Below, piece after piece: positions 22,305 to 30,272 of a stretch of DNA of 34,341 nucleotides. Each line of letters opens with the position of its first letter. Within the stretch, counting starts at the first letter, position 1. The stretch comes from JALOLG01 sp035557475 (GTDB taxonomy: Bacteria > Actinomycetota > Acidimicrobiia > Acidimicrobiales > Ilumatobacteraceae). A program made the translations under genes and the position numbers. The notes beneath the pieces were generated by a model that was not told the origin of the DNA, ran no database searches, and saw nothing but the letters and a program-made list of their open reading frames with translations. Where the stretch lies: positions 1-34,341 of the forward strand of contig DATMDV010000232.1 of assembly GCA_035557475.1 (NCBI GenBank), written 5' to 3'.

Positions 22305-23297
22305 GTGTTCGGTCATCTCCCCCGTGCATCGCTGGCGCTGCTGCCGACGCCGCTCGAGCGAGGGCCCGAACTGGCCGGCGGACAGCGGCTCTGGGTCAAG
22401 CGCGACGACCTGACCGGCCTCGGCATGGGCGGCAACAAGGTGCGCAAGCTCGAGTTCCTGTGCGGCGACGCGATCCGCACCGGCGCCCGCTCGCTCCTGA
22501 CGGTCGGTGCCGCGCAGTCGAACCACTGCCGGTTGACCGCTGCTGCCGGCGCCGTGCTCGGGCTCGAGGTGCATCTGGTGCTGTCGGGAGAACGACCCGA
22601 CCGCCCGACCGGCAACCAACTCTTGTCGGCGCTGTTCGGCGCCCAACTGCACTACACGGGTGCCCACGAGAGCCACTGGGGCGAGCTGATGATCGCCGCC
22701 GATTCCCTGGCCGAGGCACTTGCCGCCGACGGCGCGGCGCCGTACGAGATGCCGATCGGGGGAAGTACCGCGACCGGTGCGGTCGGGTACGCGGCCGCGT
22801 TCGTGGAACTGATGGAGCAGTGCGTCGCGATGGGGGTCGAGCCGGCCGCGATCGTGCACACGTCGTCCAGTGGCGGGACCCACGCCGGTCTCGTCGCCGG
22901 TCGCGCGCTGTGGCGTTCGCTCGGTCATCGGGTGCCCGAGATATTGGCGATCGGTGTGGCGAAAGGCGTCAACATCGGCATCCCCGACGTCGTCGGGCTC
23001 GCCGGCGACGCGCTGGAGTTGCTCGGGCAGTCGGCGGATCTCGTCGACGCGGCCGACGTGCAGCTCGACGCCGACTGGCTCGGCGACGACTACGCGGTGC
23101 CGACGACCGCCGGTGACGACGCGATGCGCTGGGCGGCGGCCGCGGGCGGCTGGGTCCTCGATCGCACATACACCGGCAAGGGCCTCGCCGGCCTGCTCGG
23201 AAACGCGGCCGACGGTCGCTGGCCTCGCCACGCCGACGTGATCTTCGTGCACACCGGCGGCATGCCCGCCGTGTTCTCCCCCGGCGGCACCCCCTAG
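22305..23297 (+). CDS. D-cysteine desulfhydrase / ACC deaminase-like PLP enzyme
   Basis: A 330-residue fold-type II PLP enzyme. The cofactor lysine is K45 in GMGGNKVRKLEFL, followed by QSNHCRLTAAA (about 75-85), and the glycine-rich phosphate loop SSSGGTHAG. This matches D-cysteine desulfhydrase and 1-aminocyclopropane-carboxylate deaminase, which break beta-substituted or cyclopropane amino acids to 2-oxoacid and ammonia. The exact substrate cannot be told from sequence. The GTG at 22305 fits TAGCAT seven bases ahead; an ATG at 22296 overlaps this promoter element. The stop lies four bases before a long stem-loop. Confidence 0.88.
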   Translation: MFGHLPRASLALLPTPLERGPELAGGQRLWVKRDDLTGLGMGGNKVRKLEFLCGDAIRTGARSLLTVGAAQSNHCRLTAAAGAVLGLEVHLVLSGERPDRPTGNQLLSALFGAQLHYTGAHESHWGELMIAADSLAEALAADGAAPYEMPIGGSTATGAVGYAAAFVELMEQCVAMGVEPAAIVHTSSSGGTHAGLVAGRALWRSLGHRVPEILAIGVAKGVNIGIPDVVGLAGDALELLGQSADLVDAADVQLDADWLGDDYAVPTTAGDDAMRWAAAAGGWVLDRTYTGKGLAGLLGNAADGRWPRHADVIFVHTGGMPAVFSPGGTP

Positions 23298-23300
23298 CCC

Positions 23301-23366
23301 AACCCCCCGTTCTGTCTGCTTCAGAACGCCCGTGGCTTCGTCTGGAGCAGACAGGTCGGTGGGGTT
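23301..23366 (+). terminator. Long imperfect stem-loop after the desulfhydrase gene
   Basis: Left arm 23301-23324 and right arm 23342-23366 pair over about 24 bases. The inner part is CTGTCTGCTTCAG against the complement of CTGGAGCAGACAG, 13 bases with one mismatch. The outer AACCCC pairs with GGGGTT. The loop is 17 bases. The right arm touches the -10 of the next gene (23366-23371). It may end desulfhydrase transcription or hold an operator; which one is not decided by sequence. Confidence 0.65.
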
Positions 23367-23371
23367 AGCGT
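23366..23371 (+). promoter_or_regulatory. -10 element of the isopenicillin-N-synthase-like gene
   Basis: TAGCGT lies six bases before the ATG at 23378 and overlaps the last base of the stem-loop right arm. The expected -35 position falls inside that arm. Confidence 0.6.
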
Positions 23372-23377
23372 TCGGGC

Positions 23378-24343
23378 ATGAGTGAGATCCTCGATGTCGA
23401 CCTGCTCGCGTTCGAGAGTGGCACGGCTGCCCAACGGCGAGCTGTCGTCGACGGGGTGACGCGCAGCCTCGCCACGGGCTTCGTGTTCACGAGTCACGAC
23501 GTGCCCGAGGACATGCTCGACACCGCGTACGGGATGCTGCGCGAGTTCTTCACGCAGCCGCAGGACTCCAAGCAGCGTTTCGCGGCGCCAGGCGCCAACG
23601 GACAGACCGGATACACCGGACTCCTGGTCGAGACCGCGGCGTCGAGCGACCAGCCCGACTGGAAAGAGATGCTCAACTGGTCGACGCCGATCCCGGCCGG
23701 GCATCCCCTGAAGCGCAAGTTCACGACCGCGTATCCCGATCAGGTCCTCCCCGAGGAAGCGGTCCCGGGCATCACCAAGGTCCTCTACGAGTTCCACGAC
23801 CGGATCGCCGACCTGCAGCGGCGGTTCCTCAGGGTGATCGCCGAGGGGATCGGCTGCCACGAGACGTTCTTCGACGAGATGGTCGCCGACGGACCGACAC
23901 TCACGCGTGCGATCCGCTACCCACCGATGCAGGAGGTGCCCGGCGACGGACACGTGTGGGCCGGCGAACACGGCGACATCAACCTGATCACCGCCCTCCC
24001 GCGCGCCACCGCGCCCGGGCTCCAGGTGAAGGTCGACGACGACTGGGTCGACGCCGTCGCGCCCGAGCGCCGCGTGATCATCAACACCGGCATCATGCTG
24101 GAGCGGCTGACGAACGGCACGATCCCGATCGGTTGGCACCGCGTCGTGGCCGCACCCGGGTACGAGGGCGAGCGGTACAGCGTCGTGCAGTTCTGCCATC
24201 CCCGACCGTGGACGATCCTGTCGCCGGTTCCGAGCTGCTGCACGGCGGAGAACCCTCAGCGGTTCAGCGCGATCTCCGCCGCCGACGCGCTCGACGAGGT
24301 GTTGTATCAGATCAACCTCGTCGAGACCGCCCGCCGCGTCTGA
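23378..24343 (+). CDS. Isopenicillin N synthase-like Fe(II)/2-oxoglutarate oxygenase
   Basis: A 321-residue oxygenase of the IPNS/gibberellin-oxidase fold. The iron site is GEHGDINLIT (histidine and aspartate) and GWHRVV (second histidine), and RYSVVQF supplies the arginine for 2-oxoglutarate. The N-terminal DIOX_N part runs from about residue 5 to 110. Bacterial members oxidise amino acids, purines or secondary metabolites. No biosynthetic cluster surrounds it, so substrate is unknown. The ATG start is fixed by the -10 six bases ahead. Confidence 0.88.
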   Translation: MSEILDVDLLAFESGTAAQRRAVVDGVTRSLATGFVFTSHDVPEDMLDTAYGMLREFFTQPQDSKQRFAAPGANGQTGYTGLLVETAASSDQPDWKEMLNWSTPIPAGHPLKRKFTTAYPDQVLPEEAVPGITKVLYEFHDRIADLQRRFLRVIAEGIGCHETFFDEMVADGPTLTRAIRYPPMQEVPGDGHVWAGEHGDINLITALPRATAPGLQVKVDDDWVDAVAPERRVIINTGIMLERLTNGTIPIGWHRVVAAPGYEGERYSVVQFCHPRPWTILSPVPSCCTAENPQRFSAISAADALDEVLYQINLVETARRV

Positions 24344-24384
24344 TCAGCGCGCCACTCGTCATCGCACGTCGGGATCGACGGTGA

Positions 24385-26136
24385 TCACGGTCCGCGCAGC
24401 AGCAGCGACGCCGCTGGACGCACACCCTCGGCGCCGAGCGTGATGGCGATCCAGATCTCGGCCGACAAAGCGATGTGATCGGTGAAGCCCAGCGGTAACA
24501 CGGTGTTGCCGCCGGCGTACGGGCCGAACGGTTCGGGAGGTGACCACACGCAGCCGGGCGTCGGATAGACCAGCGCCGCGAGCCCGGTGGCCTGCACCTG
24601 CCCGGACGCGGTGATCGTCCAGTTCCCGGAGAGGTCGCCGGCGGTCACCTCGGTGACGCCGATCGGCTCGTCGAACACGGCGGGGTTGGGCGGCACCGAC
24701 CAGGGTCCGATCCCGACCGTGCACGTCTGTCGGAACAACGCCTGGACGACCGGTCCGTCGGCGTCGATCGGTGTGCCGTCGAGGGCGGTGATCGTGAGCC
24801 GGAGGTGCGGCCACACCGGCTCGTTCACCAGTTCCGTTGCCGCCGGGTCGGCCGCCGGGTCAGTCGCGGAATCGGTCGTCGCCTCGGTGTCGACCGTGAT
24901 GTCGGTCGCGGGTGCGACGCTCGAGTTGATGGGCTCCCGGTCGCTGTCGCCGAGGAACCCGATCACCTGGCCGGCGCGCACGGCACCGCCGACCCGGGCA
25001 AGTGCCGTGAGTCGCAATGCCCGCGGCGCCGCTCCGTCGTCGGTGCCCGGGTTGTCGTCGTTGAACCCCGCGTAGTGGTAGCTGGTGCCGGCGGTGTCGG
25101 TGATCGTGAGCTCGACCCGTCCGGTGCTCGCGTCCTCGTACACGACGGAGGTGACCACGCCGTCGGCGGCGGCGAGGACCGGTTGGAGCTTGCGGCCGAA
25201 CACGATCGCCGGATTCGGGTCGTCGCACGTCTCACCGTCGCACGGTGGAGGCGGGGCAACGGCAGCCGGTCCGAGCAACGGGAAGGCGAGAGAGCGCTGA
25301 TCCGCCGTCGCGGCGGGGACGACCGGCGGGATCCCCGACAGCAGTTCGAGGCCGGGTGGGAGCGGATAGAGGCGCGGCGGGAGCGGTCCGCCCATGAAGT
25401 ACGCGAGCGTGTCGAGCCAACGCCATTGGTAGGCGCGGATCGTGAGCACGTTGCCCGCTTCCGGCTTGGGCACGATGTCCATCAGCGCCGGGTTGGTGAG
25501 TGCCGCCGGGTAGTACCAGATGATGGGGACGACCGAGACGTCGTTGTTGTAGCGGCGCAGGATCGAGGCGACATCGGCCGCGGCGCGCTCGTCCTGCACC
25601 CACGGAGGGGCGAGGTAGGCCTCGGCATAGCCGGCGTAGTTCGCCCACGTCTTCTTGATGTACTGGTAGGCGCCCGACGCCCCGCCCCTGTTCGGCGGGA
25701 TGTCGTACGTCTCGCGTGATTCCATCCACCGGATCGTGAGCAGGATGTACTCGAGGTCTTCGGGCTGCACGGTGAGGTCGAGCGGCGCCGCTTCGGGCAC
25801 CGTGGTCGTGGTCGTCGTCTCGGTGGTCGTGGTCGTCGTCGTGCCGCTCGTCGGCGGCGTCGTGGCGACCGTTGTCGTCACCCGTCCGGGGATCGTGGTG
25901 CTCGTCGTCGTCGTCGCCGTGGGCACTGTGGTCGATGTGCCGCTCGGCGGGGCGACGGTCGTGGTGGTCGTCGTTCCCGTCGACGGGTCGGTGGTCGGCG
26001 GCGGCTCGACCGTGTCAGGCGTCGTCGTGGTGGTCGTCGAATCGTCCGGATTGGCGAGCGCGATCGAACCCGGCAGGGCGATGAGCGCAATCACCGCCGG
26101 GGCAACGGCGCGCAGCAGATTCGAACGGGACACCAT
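24385..26136 (-). CDS. Secreted transglycosylase-like protein with degenerate M23-type domain
   Basis: A 583-residue exported protein. A signal peptide ends near IALA (residue 28). Residues 30-115 are a Thr/Pro-rich linker, probably a wall-spanning stalk. A lysozyme-like part follows with TIRWMESRETYD (E139 as the likely catalytic acid) and GGASGAYQYIKKTW. Further on, residues about 270-420 have the strands of a LytM/M23 peptidase (AAADGVVTSVVYEDAS, SYHYAGF, VRAGQVIGFLGD), but the HxxxD and HxH zinc motifs are missing. The tail is unique. It probably acts on or binds peptidoglycan outside the cell. The ATG has a GAGG site nine bases ahead. The enzyme activity is inferred. Confidence 0.8.
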   Translation of the reverse strand: MVSRSNLLRAVAPAVIALIALPGSIALANPDDSTTTTTTPDTVEPPPTTDPSTGTTTTTTVAPPSGTSTTVPTATTTTSTTIPGRVTTTVATTPPTSGTTTTTTTETTTTTTVPEAAPLDLTVQPEDLEYILLTIRWMESRETYDIPPNRGGASGAYQYIKKTWANYAGYAEAYLAPPWVQDERAAADVASILRRYNNDVSVVPIIWYYPAALTNPALMDIVPKPEAGNVLTIRAYQWRWLDTLAYFMGGPLPPRLYPLPPGLELLSGIPPVVPAATADQRSLAFPLLGPAAVAPPPPCDGETCDDPNPAIVFGRKLQPVLAAADGVVTSVVYEDASTGRVELTITDTAGTSYHYAGFNDDNPGTDDGAAPRALRLTALARVGGAVRAGQVIGFLGDSDREPINSSVAPATDITVDTEATTDSATDPAADPAATELVNEPVWPHLRLTITALDGTPIDADGPVVQALFRQTCTVGIGPWSVPPNPAVFDEPIGVTEVTAGDLSGNWTITASGQVQATGLAALVYPTPGCVWSPPEPFGPYAGGNTVLPLGFTDHIALSAEIWIAITLGAEGVRPAASLLLRGP

Positions 26137-26242
26137 TCACACGACCTCACGCCGGACCAGCGAGATACCAGGCTATACGGCGCGCGTTCATCGGCACGCC
26201 CCTCGTGAACCTTGAGCGCGACGAGGATATGGTTCGCGCGCC
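26137..26242. promoter_or_regulatory. Divergent promoter region between transglycosylase-like and ROK genes
   Basis: On the forward strand TATGGT (26228-26233) lies nine bases before the ROK GTG at 26243. On the reverse strand a TATAGC (forward 26173-26178) could serve the secreted protein with a leader of about 30 bases. No clear -35 is visible for either. Confidence 0.4.
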
Positions 26243-27136
26243 GTGGACCCATCGCGTGACGTGATCCTCGCCGTCGACATCGGCGGCACGAAGTTCGCGG
26301 CCGGGCTGGTGACGTTGCGCGGCGAACTGCTCGACCGCACGTTCGTGTTGGTGGAGCACGATGTGGGGCCGCAGTCGCACTTCGCGGCGCTCGTCGGCAT
26401 CGTCCGCCAGCAACTCGAGCAGGTCGAGGAGCATCACGGCGTCGTCGTCACCGCCATCGGCATCGGCTGCGCCGGTCCCATCGAGCGCCAGTGTGTGACC
26501 GTGTCGCCGGTGAACATCCCGGCGTGGCGCGCGTTCCCGTTGCGGAAACACCTGAGCGACATGTTCGAGCTCCCGGTGTACGGCGACCTCGACGCCAAGG
26601 CATTGGCGCTTGCGGAGGGATGGCTCGGGGCGGCCCAGGGGCTGTCGACGTTCTGCGCCCTGACTGTGTCGACGGGTATCGGCGGGGGGATCGTCATCGA
26701 CGGCCAATTGCTCGACGGGGCGACGGGGAACGCCGGTCACGTCGGCCACATCATCGTCGAGCCGAACGGTCGGCGGTGCGTCTGTGGGGCGCGCGGGTGC
26801 CTCGAAGCCGAGGCGTCGGGCACCGCCATCGAGGCGATCACCGGACGGCCGCCGACCCAGCCGACGTACGAGATCATGCGCCGCACGGGCCGTCTCGTCG
26901 GTCGTGCGTCGGCCTCGCTCTGCAACGTGCTCGATCTCGATCTCGTCGTCGTCGGCGGCGGCGTGGCGCTCGGGTTCGCGGCGACGTTCTTCAACGCCGC
27001 CCAGGAGGAGCTCGACCGTCACGCGCTGATCGGGCGCGGGGTACGTCCACGGATCACTCCGGTCCGTCTCGGCGATCAGGGACCGCTCATCGGTGCCGGC
27101 GCGGTTGCCATCAGGGGACTCCGGCGGCGCTCGTGA
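26243..27136 (+). CDS. ROK-family sugar kinase (glucokinase-like)
   Basis: A 297-residue kinase of the ROK family, which phosphorylates glucose or related sugars with ATP in the cytoplasm. The first ATP motif is AVDIGGTKFAAGL (about residues 11-23). The zinc motif is CVCGARGCLEAEASG with three cysteines, and GNAGHVGHI holds the sugar-binding and zinc-ligand histidine. There is no N-terminal helix-turn-helix, so it is a kinase rather than a repressor. The stop overlaps a mini-ORF that leads to the metallopeptidase gene. Confidence 0.9.
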   Translation: MDPSRDVILAVDIGGTKFAAGLVTLRGELLDRTFVLVEHDVGPQSHFAALVGIVRQQLEQVEEHHGVVVTAIGIGCAGPIERQCVTVSPVNIPAWRAFPLRKHLSDMFELPVYGDLDAKALALAEGWLGAAQGLSTFCALTVSTGIGGGIVIDGQLLDGATGNAGHVGHIIVEPNGRRCVCGARGCLEAEASGTAIEAITGRPPTQPTYEIMRRTGRLVGRASASLCNVLDLDLVVVGGGVALGFAATFFNAAQEELDRHALIGRGVRPRITPVRLGDQGPLIGAGAVAIRGLRRRS

Positions 27137-27171
27137 ACATGTTTGAGGAAATGCCCGACCTGGAAGACTAG
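27133..27171 (+). CDS. Mini-ORF (12 residues) bridging ROK and metallopeptidase genes
   Basis: GTG at 27133 overlaps the ROK stop (GTGA) and reads MNMFEEMPDLED before a TAG at 27169-27171, four bases before the metallopeptidase GTG. The peptide is acidic. A GAGGAA inside it could be the ribosome site for an internal ATG. It may serve coupling only. Confidence 0.3.
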   Translation: MNMFEEMPDLED

Positions 27172-27175
27172 GTCG

Positions 27176-28057
27176 GTGACGAAGATCCGTTCTGGAAGCT
27201 CGGGCAGTATCCGCGACCGGCGCGGCCAGGGTGGAGGCGGCCTCAGCATGGGCGGCGGCGGCTTCCCGATCCCCATGAAGGCGGGTGGTGGCGTGCTGGG
27301 CATCATCGTGCTGCTCGCCACGATCTTCCTGCCCAAGCTGCTCGGCGGCGTCAGTGGCTCGTCGGCCGCCGATGTCTCCCCGTCCGAGGAAGCCACGGAT
27401 GAGGAAGTCGACTGTCCGACCGAGATCGAGCAGATCGTGTGCGGTGCCGTGAATGAAGTGGAGGCGTACTGGGCCGAGCAGCTCCCGCTGTCGTTTGACG
27501 TCCAGTACGAGCCCACCGACACCGTGTTCTTCACCGGCTTCACGAACACCGGCTGCGGCCAGGCGTCGTCGCAGACCGGCCCGTTCTACTGCCCGCTCGA
27601 CAACCTCGTGTACTTCGATCTCGACTTCCTCGTGCAACTCCAGGACCAGCTCGGGGCGACCGGCGATCTCGCCGCCCAGTACATCGTCGCCCACGAGTAC
27701 GGCCACCACATTCAGAACGTGCTGGGGATCAACGCCCAGATGCACGAGGCGCAGCAGAACGACCCCGACCGCGCCAACCAGTACTCGATCGCGCTCGAGC
27801 TGCAGGCCGACTGCTTCGCCGGCGCGTGGGCCCGCGACGTCGCCAACGAGGGCAAGTTCGACAACCCCCAAGAGGTGGACGAAGCGCTGAACGCGGCGGC
27901 CGCCGTCGGCGACGACCGGATCCAGCAGCAGACCCAGGGCCGGGTCAGCCCGGAGACGTGGACCCACGGCTCGTCCGAGCAACGCGTCGAGTGGTTCCGC
28001 CGTGGGTTCGACTCGGCCGATCCGGGCAGCTGCGACACGTTCGCCGAGATCGTCTGA
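27176..28057 (+). CDS. YpfJ-type neutral zinc metallopeptidase
   Basis: A 293-residue membrane-anchored protein of the Zn_peptidase family. The N-terminus has the typical RDRRG and glycine-rich stretch, then one hydrophobic segment (GVLGIIVLLATIFLP, about residues 42-56). The outer part has the zinc motif HEYGHHIQNVLG, and ELQADCFAGAWA supplies the third ligand. Cysteines in VDCPT, IVCGA, TGCGQ and FYCPL may form disulphides. Its natural substrate is unknown. The GTG at 27176 gives the expected N-terminal length; an earlier TTG at 27143 lies in the same frame. The gene is next to ROK, probably cotranscribed. Confidence 0.88.
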   Translation: MTKIRSGSSGSIRDRRGQGGGGLSMGGGGFPIPMKAGGGVLGIIVLLATIFLPKLLGGVSGSSAADVSPSEEATDEEVDCPTEIEQIVCGAVNEVEAYWAEQLPLSFDVQYEPTDTVFFTGFTNTGCGQASSQTGPFYCPLDNLVYFDLDFLVQLQDQLGATGDLAAQYIVAHEYGHHIQNVLGINAQMHEAQQNDPDRANQYSIALELQADCFAGAWARDVANEGKFDNPQEVDEALNAAAAVGDDRIQQQTQGRVSPETWTHGSSEQRVEWFRRGFDSADPGSCDTFAEIV

Positions 28058-28080
28058 GGCGCGGGCGGACTCCGAACGCT

Positions 28081-29148
28081 TCAAACGGTGAGCCGGCGGT
28101 AGATCGCTTCCGCCGGGCCACGCCCGAAGCGGCGCTGCCACGCCACCGCCGTCGCGATGCCAACGATCCAGAAGCCGGCCGAGAAGAGCAGCGCGGTGTC
28201 GAGGCCAGTTGGCCGGATCCAGTCGAGCCAGTCGACCACGAGGTTGAACACGAGGGCGTGCACGATGTACAGCGTGAGCGACATCTGTCCGGCCCGTCGC
28301 AACACGTCGACGAGCGGGGCGGTGGTGAACCGGTCGGCGAGCCAGCCGATCACGGCGAACGCGATCAGTGCCGTGCCGAGCGCGCTCATCACGTAGACGA
28401 TCCCGCGATCGAACGGGTCGGTGCTGGCGAGCACGCGTGCCCGTGCGTCGGATGCGGACGCGTTCACCAGGTTGGCGATCGTGAACAGCACGAACCCGAC
28501 ACCGATCGCCGCCGGGCGCCACCAGGACGTTCCGAGCAGCCGGCCGAGCACGATCCCCGTGCAGAAGAAGGCCAACCATGGCAGGAGCGGGTGGGTGCCG
28601 TTGACGAACACGCCGAACACGAAGTCGGGGATCGAGAACTCGTCGGGCGACGTCAGCCATCTCGTGCTCTCCCCGTCGCGGGTCCGCTCGTAGAGCCACC
28701 AGTTGATCGACCACGCGGCAATGGCGGCGACCGCACCGATCACGAGCAGCCAGCGGATCCGGAGTGTGAACAGCCACGCCGCGAGCAGGAACATCGCGCC
28801 GTAGTAGGGCAGGATCGTGCCGTTCCAGATCTCGTCGAAGAACAAGCCGAACACGTACAGCAGCGCACCGCGCTTGGCGAGGCGCCACCGCAGCGTTCGC
28901 GTGCGCTCGACATTGCCGATCGCGGAGCGGGTCAGCAACGTGACGCTGACGCCCGCGACGAGTACGAACGTCGCCGCGAACCGCGTCGACAGCGGGCCCG
29001 TCCACGGATCGAACAGGTCGTGCGCCCAACCGTCGCCGCGGGGCGCGCCGCGCAGGATCAGGTAGCCGTGGTAGTTCATCACGACGACGCCGATCAGGGC
29101 GAGCGCGCGTACGACGTCGGGTCCGGGTCGCCGGTTCGTCAGATCCAT
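28081..29148 (-). CDS. DUF418/DUF1624-type multi-pass membrane protein
   Basis: A 355-residue membrane protein with about ten hydrophobic segments. The first carries DVVRALALIGVVVMNYHGY, the usual opening of acyltransferase-like DUF418/DUF1624 proteins; a late RRAGQMSLTLYIVHAL is the DUF418 signature. Relatives may transfer acetyl or acyl groups across the membrane, but the function is unsettled. The ATG at 29148 lies inside the last codons of the alanine-racemase-like gene (10-base overlap), so the two are coupled. Confidence 0.85.
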   Translation of the reverse strand: MDLTNRRPGPDVVRALALIGVVVMNYHGYLILRGAPRGDGWAHDLFDPWTGPLSTRFAATFVLVAGVSVTLLTRSAIGNVERTRTLRWRLAKRGALLYVFGLFFDEIWNGTILPYYGAMFLLAAWLFTLRIRWLLVIGAVAAIAAWSINWWLYERTRDGESTRWLTSPDEFSIPDFVFGVFVNGTHPLLPWLAFFCTGIVLGRLLGTSWWRPAAIGVGFVLFTIANLVNASASDARARVLASTDPFDRGIVYVMSALGTALIAFAVIGWLADRFTTAPLVDVLRRAGQMSLTLYIVHALVFNLVVDWLDWIRPTGLDTALLFSAGFWIVGIATAVAWQRRFGRGPAEAIYRRLTV

Positions 29149-30056
29149 CGAGTCTCGTCGACCAACGTGGTCGTGAGTGGCCGCTGCAGATCGACCCACG
29201 ATCCCGTCGTCGGGAACACCTCGCCGGCCGGTACGAACACCATCGACGTGTGCATGTGTGGTGGCTCGATCAGCTCGAGCCGTCGCCGTTCGTGGTGGAA
29301 CGGGCTGCGACCGTCGGCGAGTGGATGCACACCGTTGGCGGTGCCGGCCCCGATGATCACGAGCGTGCCGTCGCGATCGGCCGTGCCGAGCCGGTAGCCG
29401 GCGCGTTCGCCCGCCGCGATCGTGGTGGTGTGCAGCACCGAGGCCTCGAGCCGCAAGGCGGATTTGTCGCCGTGCCACAGCGCGGTGCCGAGTCGCAACC
29501 GGTAGCGGTGGGACGTGGGGAGCAGCGCGTAGTCCGCCGGCGCGAGGTGGCTCACCCACACCTCCAACGACGGATCGACGGTATCCAGCCATCGTTCGAT
29601 CTCGGCGCGGTGCTGGCGGGCGTCTCCGGCGAGGGGTGGATGGATCGAGACACCTTCGATCCGCAACCCGGCGGAGCGTGCCTTCTCGACGAGACCGATG
29701 CCGCCACCGAACCGGCGCATCGACGACATGAGTTTGACGACCACGCGACCCGCCCACGACGAGAGCGCTGCGACGTGTTCGAGCGATCCGACGGTGAGGA
29801 TCGCCCGCGTGTCGTCCGGAGCATCCAGCGCGGGTGTGAGCACGACCGGTGTCGGACCTTCGGGCAGGCCGTCGAGCTCGTAGACGGTGCCCACCGCGAT
29901 CGTGTCGGCGAGCTCCGCCGCGATCGCGGCGAGGTTCTGACGCCCGAACCCGTACCCGTTGCCCTTCACGACCGGCACGAGCCCCGGCGTGACATCGACG
30001 ATCGACCGGACGTGGCGGCGCCACTCGGCGCCGTAGACCGTCAGTCGCACCGTCAC
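29139..30056 (-). CDS. Short alanine-racemase-like PLP protein
   Basis: A 305-residue fold-type III PLP protein, shorter than typical alanine racemase (about 360-380). The cofactor lysine is K31 in VVKGNGYGFG, in place of VVKANAYGHG. A tyrosine (Y221 in ERAGYRLG) is in the position of the second catalytic base. RLRLGTALWHG matches the RPGIALYG segment. The later GYADGY and MDQ signatures are changed (GAGTANG, HMHTSM). It may be a racemase with a different substrate or a PLP-binding regulator. The GTG at 30056 is fixed by TACCGT eight bases upstream. It is coupled to a membrane acyltransferase-like gene. Confidence 0.78.
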   Translation of the reverse strand: MTVRLTVYGAEWRRHVRSIVDVTPGLVPVVKGNGYGFGRQNLAAIAAELADTIAVGTVYELDGLPEGPTPVVLTPALDAPDDTRAILTVGSLEHVAALSSWAGRVVVKLMSSMRRFGGGIGLVEKARSAGLRIEGVSIHPPLAGDARQHRAEIERWLDTVDPSLEVWVSHLAPADYALLPTSHRYRLRLGTALWHGDKSALRLEASVLHTTTIAAGERAGYRLGTADRDGTLVIIGAGTANGVHPLADGRSPFHHERRRLELIEPPHMHTSMVFVPAGEVFPTTGSWVDLQRPLTTTLVDETRWI

Positions 30057-30064
30057 GCCGCGAG

Positions 30065-30070
30065 ACGGTA
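30065..30070 (-). promoter_or_regulatory. -10 element of the alanine-racemase-like gene
   Basis: On the reverse strand TACCGT (forward ACGGTA) lies eight bases before the GTG at 30056, indicating a leaderless message. Confidence 0.55.
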
Positions 30071-30093
30071 CCGGCTGAGCGATCCGCCCCCGC

Positions 30094-30168
30094 CGCGTGT
30101 CCGAATCCGCCGCCCGCCGCGTCCCCCACGCGTGCCCGAATCCGCCGGCCCGCCGCGTGCCCGAATCC
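30094..30168 (-). repeat. Three direct repeats upstream of the alanine-racemase-like gene
   Basis: Copies of CGCGTG(C/T)CCGAATCC lie at 30094-30108, 30129-30143 and 30154-30168, with starts 35 and 25 bases apart. They are upstream of the racemase-like promoter, which begins at 30070. They may be a protein-binding array or leftover duplication. No other copy was noticed in the window. Confidence 0.7.
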
Positions 30169-30272
30169 ACACAGAACGCCCCGGTGCGCATACGGATGTG
30201 CACGAAAGCGGACAGAACGATCTCGAGCACGTCTCAACCCGCCTGCCGACCCGTCGCCGCGCGTCGGCCAAA

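Noticed and set aside
22305..23297. Direct match of the desulfhydrase-like gene to YgeX (diaminopropionate ammonia-lyase) as part of a purine cluster
   Set aside because: It belongs to the same broad PLP fold, but its motifs fit the D-cysteine desulfhydrase/ACC deaminase branch and it lies 9 kb from the operon.
25740..26100. Forward ORF of Val-rich sequence over the Thr-rich linker
   Set aside because: It is the complement of ACC/ACG threonine codons; the reverse frame has a signal peptide and domains.
26147..29029. 960-codon reverse ORF
   Set aside because: Crosses three well supported genes and the divergent promoter region; Arg/Val/Asp-rich with no fold pattern.
27826..29397. 523-codon forward ORF at the end of the metallopeptidase gene
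   Set aside because: Its first part is an alternate frame of the metallopeptidase and the rest is antisense to the DUF418 gene.
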